NCBI GenBank assembly: GCA_014155875.1
Contig: JACEFZ010022409.1
Coordinates: forward strand, 343,501-407,500
Direction: 5' to 3'
Length of the DNA stretch: 64,000 nucleotides
DNA from: Cepaea nemoralis
Taxonomy: Eukaryota > Mollusca > Gastropoda > Stylommatophora > Helicidae
Shown: positions 48,072 through 59,650 of the stretch, in pieces
Numbering within the stretch: the stretch's first letter is position 1
How the letters are laid out: each line of letters begins with the position of its first letter
Notes under the pieces: model-generated
Told to the model about the DNA's origin: nothing
The model's database searches: none
Seen by the model: only the letters and a program-made list of their open reading frames with translations
Program-made: the position numbers and the translations under genes

Positions 48072-48225
48072 TGGTTCACGAGTGCATTTTTCAGGAGACT
48101 ACTGAGAGTCGGCGCTGAAGCTGCGGAGTTCGTGCTTTGTGGGATGCTTTCGGCGGGTCGCCCTGCGGTAAAAGACCGAGCCATGTGAGAAAACCCGGGT
48201 CAATGAGGTCTTTCTGGTGACTGCC
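48072..48225 (+). mobile_element. SINE body, 5'-truncated (copy 5)
   Basis: Starts at GGTTCACGAGTGCATTTTTC inside the SINE and keeps CGGAGTTCGTGCTTTGTG and AAAGACCGAGCCATGTGAGA. The tRNA head with both promoter boxes is missing. Confidence 0.78.
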
Positions 48226-48285
48226 GATTCCATCGACGATGAACTGTGGTGTGCGTGGATGAATTTTGTGTTGGCATTCTGGCGG
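48215..48285 (+). repeat. Dispersed repeat shared with 58246-58325
   Basis: GTGACTGCCGATTCCATCGA and GTGTTGGCATTCTGGCGGCG occur here and, slightly changed, at 58254-58325, in the same order and strand. Confidence 0.75.
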
Positions 48286-48289
48286 CGGC

Positions 48290-48358
<69 letters not shown>

Positions 48359-48465
48359 CCTACCTACCTATCTACCTACTTTCCTACCTACTTACCTACC
48401 TACCTACAACTAACTAACTAACTAACTAACTTACTTAACTAACTAACTAACTAACTAACTGACTG

Positions 48466-48497
<32 letters not shown>

Positions 48498-48535
48498 ACG
48501 GACGAACTAACGAACTAACGAACTAACTAGCATGG
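48286..48535. repeat. (ACTA)n tetranucleotide with evolved variants
   Basis: Successive blocks of CTAA, CTAC, CTAA, CTGA, CGGA and CGAACTAA units: point changes that have each spread locally. Confidence 0.96.
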
Positions 48536-48639
48536 TTCTTTGTGGCAGATGGCACCAGAGCATTCTTGTGTAGTGCAGCCCATATACTCTGTTGTTCTTT
48601 ATTCTCTGGTTACAGGCTTGGGCTTCTTATTAGTTTCTC

Positions 48640-49082
48640 AGTCCTAATTCTTCTTAGTTCCTCAGTCCTAACTCTTCTTAGTTCCTCAGTCCTAATTCTT
48701 CTTAGTTCCTCAGTCCTAATTCTTCTTAGTTCCTCAGTCCTAATTCTTCTTAGTTCCTCAGTCTTAATTATTCTTAGTTCCTCAGTCCTAATTCTTCTAA
48801 GTTCCTCAGTCCTAATTCTTCTTAGTTCCACAGTCTTAATTATTCTTAGTTCCTCAGTCCTAATTCTTCTTAGTTCCTCAGTCCTAATTCTTCTTAGTTC
48901 CTCAGTCTTAATTATTCTTAGTTCCTCAGTCCTAATTCTTCTTAGTTTCTCAGTCCTAATTCTTCTTAGTTCCTCAGTCCTAATTCTTCTTAGTTCCTCA
49001 GTCTTAATTATTCTTAGTTCCTCAGTCCTAATTCTTCTTAGTTCCTCAGTCCTAATTCTTCTTAGTTCCTAAGTCCTAATTC
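48640..49082. repeat. 24-bp minisatellite
   Basis: About 18 units of TTCCTCAGTCCTAATTCTTC plus TTAG. An alternative TCTTAATTATTC unit recurs at regular intervals, suggesting a higher-order period of three or more units. The open frame of VLILLSSS units is an artefact. Confidence 0.96.
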
Positions 49083-49457
49083 TATGTCGTAACCCCCGCA
49101 GCTCTTCTCGTCTCTGTTCTTGTGATTTTGTGCTCATTAGTTGCAGAAAGCCTCCATGTTTGACATTGGTACCAAAATGTCGGCCAAAAATATAATTCTT
49201 ATGCTGGACAGTGAGTGATGAAATCTTGAAGTAACTGTCGGCAGTGGAAATGGAGGTTCTGGGAACTATGATCAGGATGTTGCGGACAGAGAAAGCAATA
49301 CATGGCGAGGTATTGTGAACTGCAAGTGACACCAGATCTCTCAAGAAAACCATTAGGGGATAACATATGAAAGTTATGTAGACATCAACAGAGGAGACTG
49401 ACATAGCTGGAGACAGATACGACCACATCTCCAGCTCTACACACATATACTTCCACC
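49083..49457. other. Unassigned, no gene recognised
   Basis: Nothing recognised. Confidence 0.3.
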
Positions 49458-49625
49458 AGCCTCGCGCTCTGAATGTTGTGGGTTCGATTCCAGGCTGCGT
49501 CGTTCGTTTCACGAGTGCGGTTTTCTCCTGGGGGTCGTTGCTGGAGTTACGAAGTTCGTACTTTGTACGACGCTTTGGCAGGTTGCCCTGGGGAAACAGA
49601 CCAAGCCATGTGGGGTGAAACCTTC
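49458..49625 (+). mobile_element. SINE, partial (copy 6)
   Basis: Keeps the B box (GGTTCGATTCC) and body (AAGTTCGTACTTTGTACGAC, CAGACCAAGCCATGTGGG) but lacks the A-box part. Confidence 0.8.
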
Positions 49626-49659
49626 TTGCATAATACATTGACCGCATTCGGTACAGCAC

Positions 49660-50545
49660 AACCCTCTCGCCCGCCTTGTCGGTATAGAACAACTGTCCTC
49701 GCACCATGTCGTATAGAACAACTCTCCTGCGCGCCATGTCGTATAGAACAACTCTCCTCTCACCATGTCGTATAGAACAACTCTCCCCGCACCATGTCGT
49801 ATAGAACAACTCTCCTGTGCACCATGTCGTATAGAACAACTCTCCTGTGCACCATGTCGTATAAAACAACTCTCCTCGCACCATGTCGTATAGAACAACT
49901 CTCCTGTGCGCCATGTCGTATAGAACAACTTTCCTGTGCGCCATGTCGTATAGAACAACTCTCCTGCGAGCCTTGTCGTATAGAACAACTCTCCTGCGCG
50001 CCATGTCGTTATAAAACAACTCTCCTCGCACCATGTCGTATAGAGCAACTCTCCTGTGCACCATGTCGTATAAAACAACTCTCCTGTGCACCATGTCGTA
50101 TAAAACAACTCTCCCCGCACCATGTCGTATAGAACAACTTTCCTGTGCACCATGTCGTATAGAACAACTTTCCTGTGCACCATGTCGTATAGAACAACTG
50201 TCCTCGCACCATCTCGTATAGAACAACTCTCCTACGCGCCATGTCGTATAGAACAACTCTCCTATGCGCCATGTCGTATAGAACAACTCTTCTGCGCGCC
50301 ATGTCGTATCGAATAACTCTCCTGTGCGCCATGTCGTATAGAACAACTCTCCTGTGTGCCATGTCGTATAGAACAACTCTCCTGTGCGCCATGTCGTATA
50401 GAACAAATCTCCTGTGCGCCATGTCGTATAGAACAACTCTCCCCCGCACCATGTCGGTACAGCACAACTCTCCCGCGCGCCATGTCGATACAGCACAACT
50501 CTCCCGCGCACCATGTGTCGGTACAGCAGAACTTTCCTGCGCGCA
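49660..50545. repeat. 30-bp minisatellite
   Basis: About 29 units of CCATGTCGTATAGAACAACT plus CTCCTGCGCG, with a 29-bp TCCTCGCA variant. Open frames up to 509 codons on the minus strand are artefacts. Confidence 0.96.
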
Positions 50546-51044
50546 TGTCGCCTCACGAGGAAGACACGTGAATGAACGACACCCTCACAAACACACATGT
50601 GCGAGCATAATAATCATAGCCAACGGACCCAATCAACTGCGGGCAGTAAGCGGACGGACCAGAACATGCAAGTTTCATATTAAGAACGCGCGTGTCATGT
50701 CTGTGCACACATCTCCGAATTAAACGTTGGAAAATGAGCTAGACGGATAGGGAAGGTCCGATTCCAGAAATAATTATCAGCTGATAGCACGCACACTTGA
50801 AAAACGTTTCGAAAGCTCGCATCTTCGTTGGCTTCGATAACATACAGAGGTCGTGGACAAGAAAGGAGTAAATAAACGTGTATTTACAGAAATATGCAAG
50901 GCAGCCGGGTTAATGTGCTTGCGAGTAAACTTCTGCTGCACTGAGGGTGTGGTGGGGGTTCAATCCATACACCGATCAGTTGAACTTGTCGTTCAGACAA
51001 AATGGCAAACTACCGAACGTTATATTGTCTAGCAATGTCCTGCG
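50546..51044. other. Unassigned, no gene recognised
   Basis: 51000-51025 resembles 16875-16900. Nothing else. Confidence 0.3.
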
Positions 51045-51735
<691 letters not shown>

Positions 51736-51949
51736 TAAATTCACATCTCTCACTACGTTCGTGGGTCATATCACAATAAATTACAATGTGGGGATAATAA
51801 AGCTTCATAATAATAGAATAACATGAAGGACCTATGCAATAAAGATGCGTAGTGATTCAAGAGCTTTGATGGCATACAGAAATATAGAATTAAACAGAGA
51901 CACAGACTTTACTGTGTTGTTTAAGTCTCTAGAAAGTGATTTGTTGAAC
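51736..51949. other. Unassigned
   Basis: Short AT-rich stretch between the GAT run and the 40-bp array. Confidence 0.3.
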
Positions 51950-52490
51950 CACCAGTCCCAGTCTAGTCTACCCACACTAGACATCTGTCGACCTGTCCCT
52001 GTCTAGTCTACCCACACTACACATCTGTCCACCTATCCCAGTCTAGTCTACCCACACTACACATCTCTCCACTTGTCCCAGTCTTGTCTACCCACATTAC
52101 ACATCTCTCCACCTGTCCCAGTCTAGTCTACCCACACTACACATCTGTCCACCTGTCCCAGTCTAGTCTACCCACACTACACATCTGTCCACCTGTCCCA
52201 GACTAGTCTACCCACACTACACATCTGTCCACCTGTCCCAGTCTAGTCTACCCACACTACACATCTGTCCACCTGTCCCAGTCTAGTCTACCAACACTAC
52301 ACATCTGTCACCTGTCCCAGTCTAGTCTATAAACTACACATCTCTCCACCTGTACCAGTCTAGTCTACCCACACTACACATCAGTCCACCTGTACCAGTC
52401 TAGTCTACCCACACTAGACATCTCTCCACCTGTACCAGTCTAGTCTACCCACACTACACATCTGTCCACCTGTCCCAGTCTTGTCTACCC
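51950..52490. repeat. 40-bp minisatellite, left part
   Basis: About 13 units of ACACATCTGTCCACCTGTCC plus CAGTCTAGTCTACCCACACT. Broken off at TCTACCCC before LINE-C. Confidence 0.96.
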
Positions 52491-52491
52491 C

Positions 52492-52887
52492 AGACGACAT
52501 ACTCCCGTCACATCAAGTACAAATAGGACAGAAGTGTGCAGACCACTCATAACCACTGCACCTGAAATCCAAGCCAGACGGGACACTACCACAACACCAA
52601 GTCCGTTAAATACGTCGTCTTTCACACAGGAGGGTAATAATTATATGATTATTATTCTCCCCAGAAAGGATCCGACTCTCAGCAACAACGACGTGCCAGC
52701 ACAACCTCCTGTTAGCCACCAACCAGAGGCTCTAGTTGGTAGTCATTACATACCCATGAGACATCATCAGTACCCATTTAATTGTAATCCAGAATGGTTG
52801 CACCTCACACGGTATAGCCCAGCTACACTTCGTCAAGCACTTATAATGTCGCTATACCAACAACCAACACAACCTGGTATTTACTAG
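52492..52887 (+). CDS. LINE-C ORF1, C-terminal fragment
   Basis: An open frame enters from the array and runs without a natural start (the only in-frame initiators are non-ATG) to a TAG after PTQPGIY. About 130 codons, Pro/Thr/Gln-rich, with PFNCNPEWLHLTRYSP and LRQALIMSLYQQPTQ. No zinc knuckle or RRM is visible in this part. Its place 377 bp before ORF2 on the same strand makes it the probable end of ORF1; the N-terminal part was lost on insertion. Confidence 0.6.
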   Translation, partial: RRHTPVTSSTNRTEVCRPLITTAPEIQARRDTTTTPSPLNTSSFTQEGNNYMIIILPRKDPTLSNNDVPAQPPVSHQPEALVGSHYIPMRHHQYPFNCNPEWLHLTRYSPATLRQALIMSLYQQPTQPGIY

Positions 52888-53264
52888 CAACTTAGGACAA
52901 AGCTACACCGGATCTCGGTACAAGAAAGAGCCTCTCCTTAAACGTTTATCTGCATATTTGGTTATAACTTGATCTAGTAACGTATTAGGTTATAAGTTAT
53001 TACAAACATTGACTGGTTTTGACTTTATATTAATTGATAGTACTTAGCTGTATAGCTTTTATAATAATTCTAATTGTGTTTTCACGGTGAGTGAGGGGGT
53101 CTTCACTGCTCTTCCTTACGGATCTGTGTACGTATTTTTATATATTTACAGAGATATTACTGTTTCTCTGTACTTTAGAGTGTGTTTTGTAATAAGGGAC
53201 GTAAGTTGTATTCATTTTGTGTGTGTGTGTTTTGCTTTTAAACTTGTGATTACGCATTGTTGAA

Positions 53265-56090
53265 ATGTCTAATAAGTACGAACACTGGCTCAGGAATAAT
53301 GGGCTCAGAATCGGGCATGTAAACATATGCCATCTATTAGGGAAGCTGCCCGAACTATCACTTATACTTAATCAAAATTTTCACATGTTTGGCGTTAGCG
53401 AAAGTCGATTAAATGGCAACATCTCAGATGATGACATCGCTATCAGAGGTTTTAAAACCATTAGAAGAGATCCCTATCAGAAACAAGAGACGGGTATTGC
53501 AGTTTATATTTCCAACTCGCTTAACGCCCACCGCAGGCTAGACTTTGAAAGCTGTGAGATTGAGTGTGTATGGATAGAGGTTAAACTTCAAAATCGCATA
53601 CCGCTAGTAGTTGGCTATCTTTATCGAAACCCCAGTGCAGGAAATATCTGGTATGAAAAATTCACCACTATGATGGATGTAGTCTTTAGTAATGCTAGGG
53701 AAATAATATTGCTAGGTGACTTCAACATAGACGCTAACAAATCAAACAAAACATGGGAAAACATAATAGAGTCATATAATTTCCAACAGTTAGTCAAACA
53801 AGCCACTAGAATTACTAAATCATCTGCAACACTTATAGATCATATTTATACTACGTGTGCTGATAACATCACAGAATGTAGTGTACCTATCAATGCAATG
53901 AGCGATCACTATCCAGTATGTTGCACGTGGTCGAAAAGGGGCACCAAAACTCCCAAGCACAAACATATAAGCATAAAATATAGAAATTACAAAAATTTCA
54001 ATCGAGACGTCTTCTTACAAGATTTGGTCAACTCATCTCTAGATTATGTTTACCAGCTTCCTGACCCAGACGATGCTCTGGACCACTGGCTAAAGACCTT
54101 TCTAAGTATATTTGATAAACATGTTCCATTTAAGGAAGTTCGTGTTAAACATCACACAAAGCCCCCGTGGATCACACAGGAGGTAGTTGAACTTATGAGA
54201 GATCGCGACAGGGCTCACAAAAATAGAGATCTAACTATGTACCGTAGCCTGAGAAACAAAGTTCAATATGTTATTCGGAAGGAAAAGAAAAACTATTTTA
54301 AGAACATAGTAATAGATAAAACCAACACTAAAGATATATGGAAAGCAATTAATACCTTGACAAACAAACACAAATCATCACAATCATTACCATCAAATCA
54401 GGTTACATGTGATCAATTCAGTAGATACTTTCAGTCCGACATAAACCAACTGAAGGCTGCAATACCAGATGCGCCTCATGACATATCTTTATTATCATCA
54501 TTCTGTGAGAACAAATGCTATGGACACATTTCCTCCAACATACCTCTAATGACGACAACTGAAGTATTTACTCATCTCCGTAATCTAAAAAACAATAACT
54601 CATCAGGACTAGATGGAATTAGTAGTCGGATCCTTCGCCATGCTGCACCGGCGATCTGCGAGTCACTAACTTTTATATATAATCAATGTCTAACCAGAGG
54701 TCACTTCCCATCAGCCTTTAAAATCGCTAAAGTGTATCCTCATTTAAAAGCTGGTCCTCTAGACGATCGTCTCATGAGTAATTATAGACCAATTTCCATA
54801 TTATCCTCATTATCCAAACCGCTAGCAAAGCACATCAACAAAACAACACTAGATCACTTAGTTCGCCATAAACTGATAGTTGACAGCCAGTCAGGATTTC
54901 GGCCAAAATATTCTTGCCATACGGCACTAACAAACATGATAGAAAACTGGCATCAAAATATTAACAACAATACTCTATGTGGAGCGGTGTTTATAGACTT
55001 TAGGAAAGCATTCGATATGATAGATCATACTATTCTAATTAAAAAACTAGAAACAATGAAAGTAAGTTTTAATATAGTGACATTAATAAAATCATTCTTA
55101 TTAGACAGAAAGCAAGTAGTATCACACAATAAAGTTTTATCTCAAGCCATTACCATTAATATTGGAGTACCTCAGGGGTCTATTCTTGGCCCTCTATTAT
55201 TTGCCATTTATATAAATGATCTTCCATTAACTCTGTCGTCGTCCTGCGATCTATTTGCTGATGACTGCACAGTATATACAAACGCTGTTGATCGTAATGT
55301 GCTAGAATTATCCTTGCAACAGGAAATAAATAGTGTAGTTAACTGGAGTCATGCAAACCGCATGCAAATTAACATTACTAAAACAAAGTCTATGTTAATA
55401 GGAACCAGGCAAAGACTTCACACTCTAAACTCGCAGAGAACTCTTCAGCTGCACATTGGCAGCACGCCTGTAGAAAGTGTCACCGAGCACAAGACACTGG
55501 GTGTTATCATAGATCAAAATCTAACTTTTAACTCACATGTTCATGCTCTAGTTAAACAAATAGCCAAAAAAGTATACCAACTTGCCAAAATTAAAAATTT
55601 CCTTGACGAAAACACAAGAAAGATATTCTATACTTCTCATATACAAACACATATTGATTACTGCTCCACAGTCTGGGATGGATGCTCCAAATCAATAACA
55701 AAACGCCTATATTCACTCCAGAAAAGGGCAGTGCGTTTAATTAATGGTGAAAAGCTTACCGACAATTCTAACCTATATAAACGTCTCCGGTTACTGCCAC
55801 TCCACAAGCGCCTGCTTTTTAATAAGACCAAACTAATTCACAAAATCCTATTTCAAAATGCTCCAAGCTACCTTTGGCCATTGTTTAAATATAACGCTAG
55901 ACATAGCGAACGACTAAATATACTTCATGTCCCTAAACCTAGGATAGACTTATATAAAACAAGCTTAGCATACTCTGCCGCTCAGTTGTGGAACAATCTT
56001 CCACAAGAAATCAAAGACACCACCAATCATGATACATACATTCGCAACCTGTTTGAACACTACCTTAGTACAGACTACATGCCCCCATAA
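53265..56090 (+). CDS. LINE-C ORF2: APE endonuclease and reverse transcriptase, intact
   Basis: 941 codons from ATG 53265 (MSNKYEHWLRNNG) to TAA. Endonuclease at residues 15-220: Asn20 (HVNICH), Glu46 (VSESRL), GYLYRNPSAG, Asp152 and Asn154 (LGDFNID), and S213-D214-H215 (MSDHYPVCCTW). It would nick the target. RT at about 440-720: NYRPISILSSLSKPLAKHIN, QSGFRPKYSCHTALTNM, VFIDFRKAFDMIDHT, GVPQGSILGPLLFAIYINDL, catalytic F664-A-D-D667. Then thumb and a C-terminal region ending HYLSTDYMPP. No stop or frameshift and no lost catalytic residue seen. It could supply machinery in trans for truncated copies such as LINE-B. Confidence 0.93.
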   Translation: MSNKYEHWLRNNGLRIGHVNICHLLGKLPELSLILNQNFHMFGVSESRLNGNISDDDIAIRGFKTIRRDPYQKQETGIAVYISNSLNAHRRLDFESCEIECVWIEVKLQNRIPLVVGYLYRNPSAGNIWYEKFTTMMDVVFSNAREIILLGDFNIDANKSNKTWENIIESYNFQQLVKQATRITKSSATLIDHIYTTCADNITECSVPINAMSDHYPVCCTWSKRGTKTPKHKHISIKYRNYKNFNRDVFLQDLVNSSLDYVYQLPDPDDALDHWLKTFLSIFDKHVPFKEVRVKHHTKPPWITQEVVELMRDRDRAHKNRDLTMYRSLRNKVQYVIRKEKKNYFKNIVIDKTNTKDIWKAINTLTNKHKSSQSLPSNQVTCDQFSRYFQSDINQLKAAIPDAPHDISLLSSFCENKCYGHISSNIPLMTTTEVFTHLRNLKNNNSSGLDGISSRILRHAAPAICESLTFIYNQCLTRGHFPSAFKIAKVYPHLKAGPLDDRLMSNYRPISILSSLSKPLAKHINKTTLDHLVRHKLIVDSQSGFRPKYSCHTALTNMIENWHQNINNNTLCGAVFIDFRKAFDMIDHTILIKKLETMKVSFNIVTLIKSFLLDRKQVVSHNKVLSQAITINIGVPQGSILGPLLFAIYINDLPLTLSSSCDLFADDCTVYTNAVDRNVLELSLQQEINSVVNWSHANRMQINITKTKSMLIGTRQRLHTLNSQRTLQLHIGSTPVESVTEHKTLGVIIDQNLTFNSHVHALVKQIAKKVYQLAKIKNFLDENTRKIFYTSHIQTHIDYCSTVWDGCSKSITKRLYSLQKRAVRLINGEKLTDNSNLYKRLRLLPLHKRLLFNKTKLIHKILFQNAPSYLWPLFKYNARHSERLNILHVPKPRIDLYKTSLAYSAAQLWNNLPQEIKDTTNHDTYIRNLFEHYLSTDYMPP

Positions 56091-56387
56091 CAAATAACAC
56101 AAAAAAGACAATAATGGTAACTTATCTCAAACGACAACTAGCCAAAAAACATTCCCTTATGTATGGCACGTTACACCCTCCTTAGGTATTTATAATGCCC
56201 ATGTTAAACACTGCCTCAGTGAGTCATTTGTTATTGATTATTTTTCATGCGTTTTAATGTTCTTTTGTTGTCAAAAGTTGCTTCATAAGTGATGTTGAAT
56301 GAAAGAATGTATGAGAGGAAATAGAGAAGAAGGGCAGAATGTCAGACGGGCCTGCGTGCCCAATTCTTAACCCTTTGAAAATAAAGA
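56091..56387 (+). other. LINE-C 3' UTR with stem-loop and poly(A) signal
   Basis: Ends GGGC-CTGCGT-GCCC (56348-56361, four-base-pair stem), AATTCTTAACCCTTTGAAAA and AATAAAG. The same end occurs in all related copies in this window. Confidence 0.85.
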
Positions 56388-56415
56388 CTTATTATTATTA
56401 TTATTATTATTATTA

Positions 56416-56775
56416 CACTACACATCTGTCGACCTGTACCAGTCTAGTCTACCCACACTACACATCTGTCCACCTGTCCCAGTCTAGTCTACCCTCACTA
56501 CACATCTGTCCACCTGTCCCAGTCTAGTCTATCCACACTAAACATCTGTCGATCTGTCCCAGTCTAGTCTATCCACACTACCCATCTGTCGATCTGTCCC
56601 AGTCTAATCTACCCACACTCCACATCTGTCGACCTGTCCCAGTCTAGTCTACCCACACTACACATCTCTCAACCTGTACCAGTCTAGTCTACCCACACTA
56701 CACATCTCTCCGCCTGTACCAGTCTAGTCTACCCACACTACACATCTATCCACCTGTATCATGTCTATTCTACAC
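56416..56775. repeat. 40-bp minisatellite, right part
   Basis: About nine units of the same 40-bp repeat, with GTCGACCTG and GTCGATCTG variants absent from most of the left part. Confidence 0.95.
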
Positions 56776-57180
56776 ACATATCGACCTGCCTAGTCTACAC
56801 ACCACCGACACACGATATAGGTTAAGAACGTCACCTACCGTGCCACAAATCTTACACCAGCCTCATGTTATCGGCGGGAGCACTCTGCTGCTGTCTTCAC
56901 CCTGCCCGGAATGCTTTCTGTGGCAACAATCATGGCACTGATCGAGATAAATGAAACTCCACCAGACTACATTAGATGTTTGTTTTACTCACCGAATCAT
57001 TCCCGAGGGCGGCCCTTTCTGTTGACAGCCAGGACTGGAAGTGTGAGTGTTGCCGGCTTGGTTTCGTTCTTAGAATATGCTGCCATTTGGTTATCATTCT
57101 CGGTGTTAGGTTGCAGTACCTGCCACCTAGGGATAACTTATCCGCTTGATTAGTCTGTCCTATTCTACATTTGGGTGTGA
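56776..57180. other. Unassigned, no gene recognised
   Basis: An 80-codon plus-strand frame (56911-57153) starts from ATG-like sequence and matches no family I know. Confidence 0.3.
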
Positions 57181-57204
57181 GTTATATGTGGGATTATGTA
57201 GTCT

Positions 57205-57500
57205 TTCCTTTTCTTCTTCTTCTCTTTCACATCTTCGATCTCCTCTTCTTTCTCTTCTTCTTCCTCCTCCCCTTGTTGTTGTTGTGGTGGTTCTTCTTGT
57301 TCTTATTCTTCTTGTTCTTATTCTTCTTGTTCTTCTTCTTTTTCTTGTTGTTGTTGTTGTTATTGTTGTTGTTGTTGTTGTTGTTGTTGTTCTTCTTCTT
57401 CTTCTTCTTCTTCTTCTTCTTCTTCTTCTTCTTCTTCTTCTTCTTCTTCTTCTTCTTCTTCTTCTTCTTCTTCTTCTTCTTCTTCTTCTTCTTCTCTTTC
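57205..57500 (+). repeat. (TTC)n and (GTT)n triplet array
   Basis: TTC-rich start, a GTT block (57345-57390), then about 36 uninterrupted TTC triplets. Poly-Leu, poly-Phe and poly-Lys frames are artefacts. Confidence 0.96.
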
Positions 57501-57565
57501 AAGTGCTGCTGCCGTTGCTGCCTACTACTCCTCTTTCTCAGAGATGGACAGGCAAACGGAGAAAT

Positions 57566-57635
57566 AGACAGACAGACAGACAGACAGACGGAGAGATAGA
57601 CAGACAGACGGAGAGATAGACAGACAGACAGTATG
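57566..57635. repeat. (CAGA)n repeat
   Basis: ACAGACAGACAG blocks separated by ACGGAGAGATAG. Confidence 0.92.
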
Positions 57636-57689
57636 AGAGTTAGACATACTGAGAGGACAGACAATCAGAAACGAACAGAGAAGACAGGA

Positions 57690-57790
57690 AACGAATGAAC
57701 AAACGAAGCTTATTTCAAAGGGTCACAAACTAGGCACGCAGGCCCGTCTTAGATTTAACCATTCCAACTACTCATCTTTTCTCCAGTTTG
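57690..57790 (-). mobile_element. LINE 3' tail fragment c
   Basis: Minus strand: GACGGGCCTGCGTGCCTAG, CCCTTTGAAATAAG-like end and a TTCG/TTCA tail. Confidence 0.75.
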
Positions 57791-57924
57791 TGCTCTCAGA
57801 TTACCCACTATAAACTTACAAGGAATGTAATGTCAAGATGTATATTTAAACATGGCGGTTCCACTTTGTCATGGACAATTACATTAGAACTAAAGTTAAA
57901 CATGCGAGTAGTTGCTACATCATG

Positions 57925-58018
57925 CAGCACTACAGGGAAAATCACAAACAGTGCTACAGAGAACATAACAAACAGTGCTATAGGGAACATCACAAACAGT
58001 GCTATAGGGAACATCACT
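57925..58018. repeat. 24-bp tandem repeat
   Basis: Four units of CACAAACAGTGCTATAGGGA plus ACAT. Confidence 0.93.
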
Positions 58019-58245
58019 GTAGGAATGATGCCACAGCCAAGTGGGAATCAACGGGCGATGCTTCTATTTCTGCCTCGAGATATAAATAGAAAAGGAGCCA
58101 ATTATAGAGACATCTACTTGGGTAATAATCACGTAACCAAACTGGCATATGGGACTTTGGGGAAATCGACACAAATTGCCAGTTGAATGAGAAAAATGCA
58201 AGTCATTATATAAATTAACTTACAAACAATCTGTGTGCAGCTGCT

Positions 58246-58330
58246 GGTTTTTTAGTGACTGCCGTTTCCATCGACGAACTGTAATTTTAGTGGCAGACTG
58301 TTGTGTTGGCATTCTGGCAGCGGCCTTATG
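58246..58330 (+). repeat. Dispersed repeat shared with 48215-48285
   Basis: GTGACTGCCGTTTCCATCGA and GTGTTGGCATTCTGGCAGCG, diverged by a few bases and one gap. Confidence 0.75.
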
Positions 58331-58739
58331 CATGTATGCTTGTGCTTGCTGTTGGTTTGTCGGGACTGCTGTCTATTCCAGTTTTCACACGGGATATTGC
58401 GGAGCATTTTGTGTGCCAATCACAGAAACAGGAAGGGAGCATTATTAGGTGACCCATTGCCTTGAAGTTCGAACCGCGACTAAAGACTTATCAAATAATA
58501 CCCCAGTCTGACCACTTTTATCTTCTTCACGTTGCTTTCCCCCATTGCGACACATGCTCTCAATCAATTCACCCCCAGTCCTCCTATCTTCAGCTACTCC
58601 AGACATCCTGCCCATGTCCTTCCCGTATCGAGTTGTAACGTCTTCCTCTACTTCTTTTGGTGGGTTCCAGACAAACGCATTTTTAGTTTTCTATTCTCAT
58701 ATTTTCTCAGTGTCTGTCCTATCCAGCGCTCGTGTCTTT
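58331..58739. other. Unassigned, no gene recognised
   Basis: Short frames only. Confidence 0.3.
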
Positions 58740-59395
58740 TCATCACATCTTGGTTCACTGGTATTTGTCTAGTTCTCTCCATGAGCTCCACATTGGTTCA
58801 CTGGTATTTGTCTAGTTCTCTCCGTGAGCTCCACACTGGTTCACTGGTATTTGTCTAGTTCTCTCCATGAGCTCCACATTAGTTCACTGGTATTTGTCTA
58901 GTTCTCTCCATGAGCTCCACATTGGTTCACTGGTATTTGTCTAGTTCTCTCCATGAGCTCCACACTGGTTCACTGGTATTTGTCTAGTTCTCTCCATGAG
59001 CTCCACATTGGTTCACTGATATTTGTCTAGTTCTCTCCATGAGCTCCACATTGGTTCACTGGTATTTGTCTAGTTCTCTCCATGAGCTCCACATTGGTTC
59101 ACTGATATTTGTCTAGTTCTCTCCATGAGCTCCACATTGGTTCACTGGTATTTGTCTAGTTCTCTCCATGAGCTCCACATTGGTTCACTGGTATTTGTCT
59201 AGTTCTCTCCATGAGCTCCACATTGGTTCACTGGTATTTGTCTAGTTCTCTCCATGAGCTCCACATTGGTTCACTGGTATTTGTCTAGTTCTCTCCATGA
59301 GCTCCACATTGGTTCACTGATATTTGTCTAGTTCTCTCCATGAGCTCCACATTGGTTCACTGGTATTTGTCTAGTTCTCTCCATGAGCTCCACAT
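58740..59395. repeat. 43-bp minisatellite
   Basis: About 15 units of CTCCATGAGCTCCACATTGG plus TTCACTGGTATTTGTCTAGT plus TCT. Very homogeneous; the few variants are ATTGGTT/ACTGGTT and CTGGTA/CTGATA. Confidence 0.97.
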
Positions 59396-59399
59396 TGTT

Positions 59400-59650
59400 A
59401 CCCCGTTATTTTATTCTCCGCGTCCCTCTCTCACTCTGTCCGTCTACAATACCGTATACCATCCTCCGTGTCACTTTGTCATTACATCTAGAACACCTGC
59501 CATCCTCTGTCTCTGTCTCTCTCTCTCTCTCTCCCCACCTACAACACCTCATGCCATACTCCATGTCACTTTCTCACTCCCATCTACAACACCTCATCTC
59601 ATCCTCTATGTGTCACTCTCTCATGCCATCTCGCTACAACACCTCCTATG
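59400..59650. repeat. Degenerate tandem repeat, about 60 bp
   Basis: Four diverged units with CATCCTCYRTGTCACTYTCTC and CTACAACACCTCAT. Confidence 0.65.

Larger units (their letters stand above)
52491..56415 (+). mobile_element. LINE-C, 3.9 kb, inserted in the 40-bp array
   Basis: Holds the end of ORF1, a complete ORF2, a 3' UTR with GGGCCTGCGTGCCC (56348-56361), AATAAA at about 56382 and an ATT tail (56388-56415). The array resumes with ACACTACACATCTG, so the break lies between CCC and ACACT of one unit with no evident target-site duplication. 5'-truncated within ORF1. CR1/Jockey/L2-like by domain layout. Confidence 0.93.

Noticed and set aside
49069..50598. 509-codon minus-strand frame in the 30-bp array
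   Set aside because: Arises from repeat units and runs into SINE and unrelated sequence; no domain.
53265..56090. Host gene with endonuclease/exonuclease/phosphatase domain
   Set aside because: RT follows in the same frame, with the LINE 3' end and tail and related copies nearby; it is a retrotransposon ORF.
57146..57664. Poly-Leu, poly-Phe and poly-Lys frames
   Set aside because: Translation of TTC/GTT triplets.
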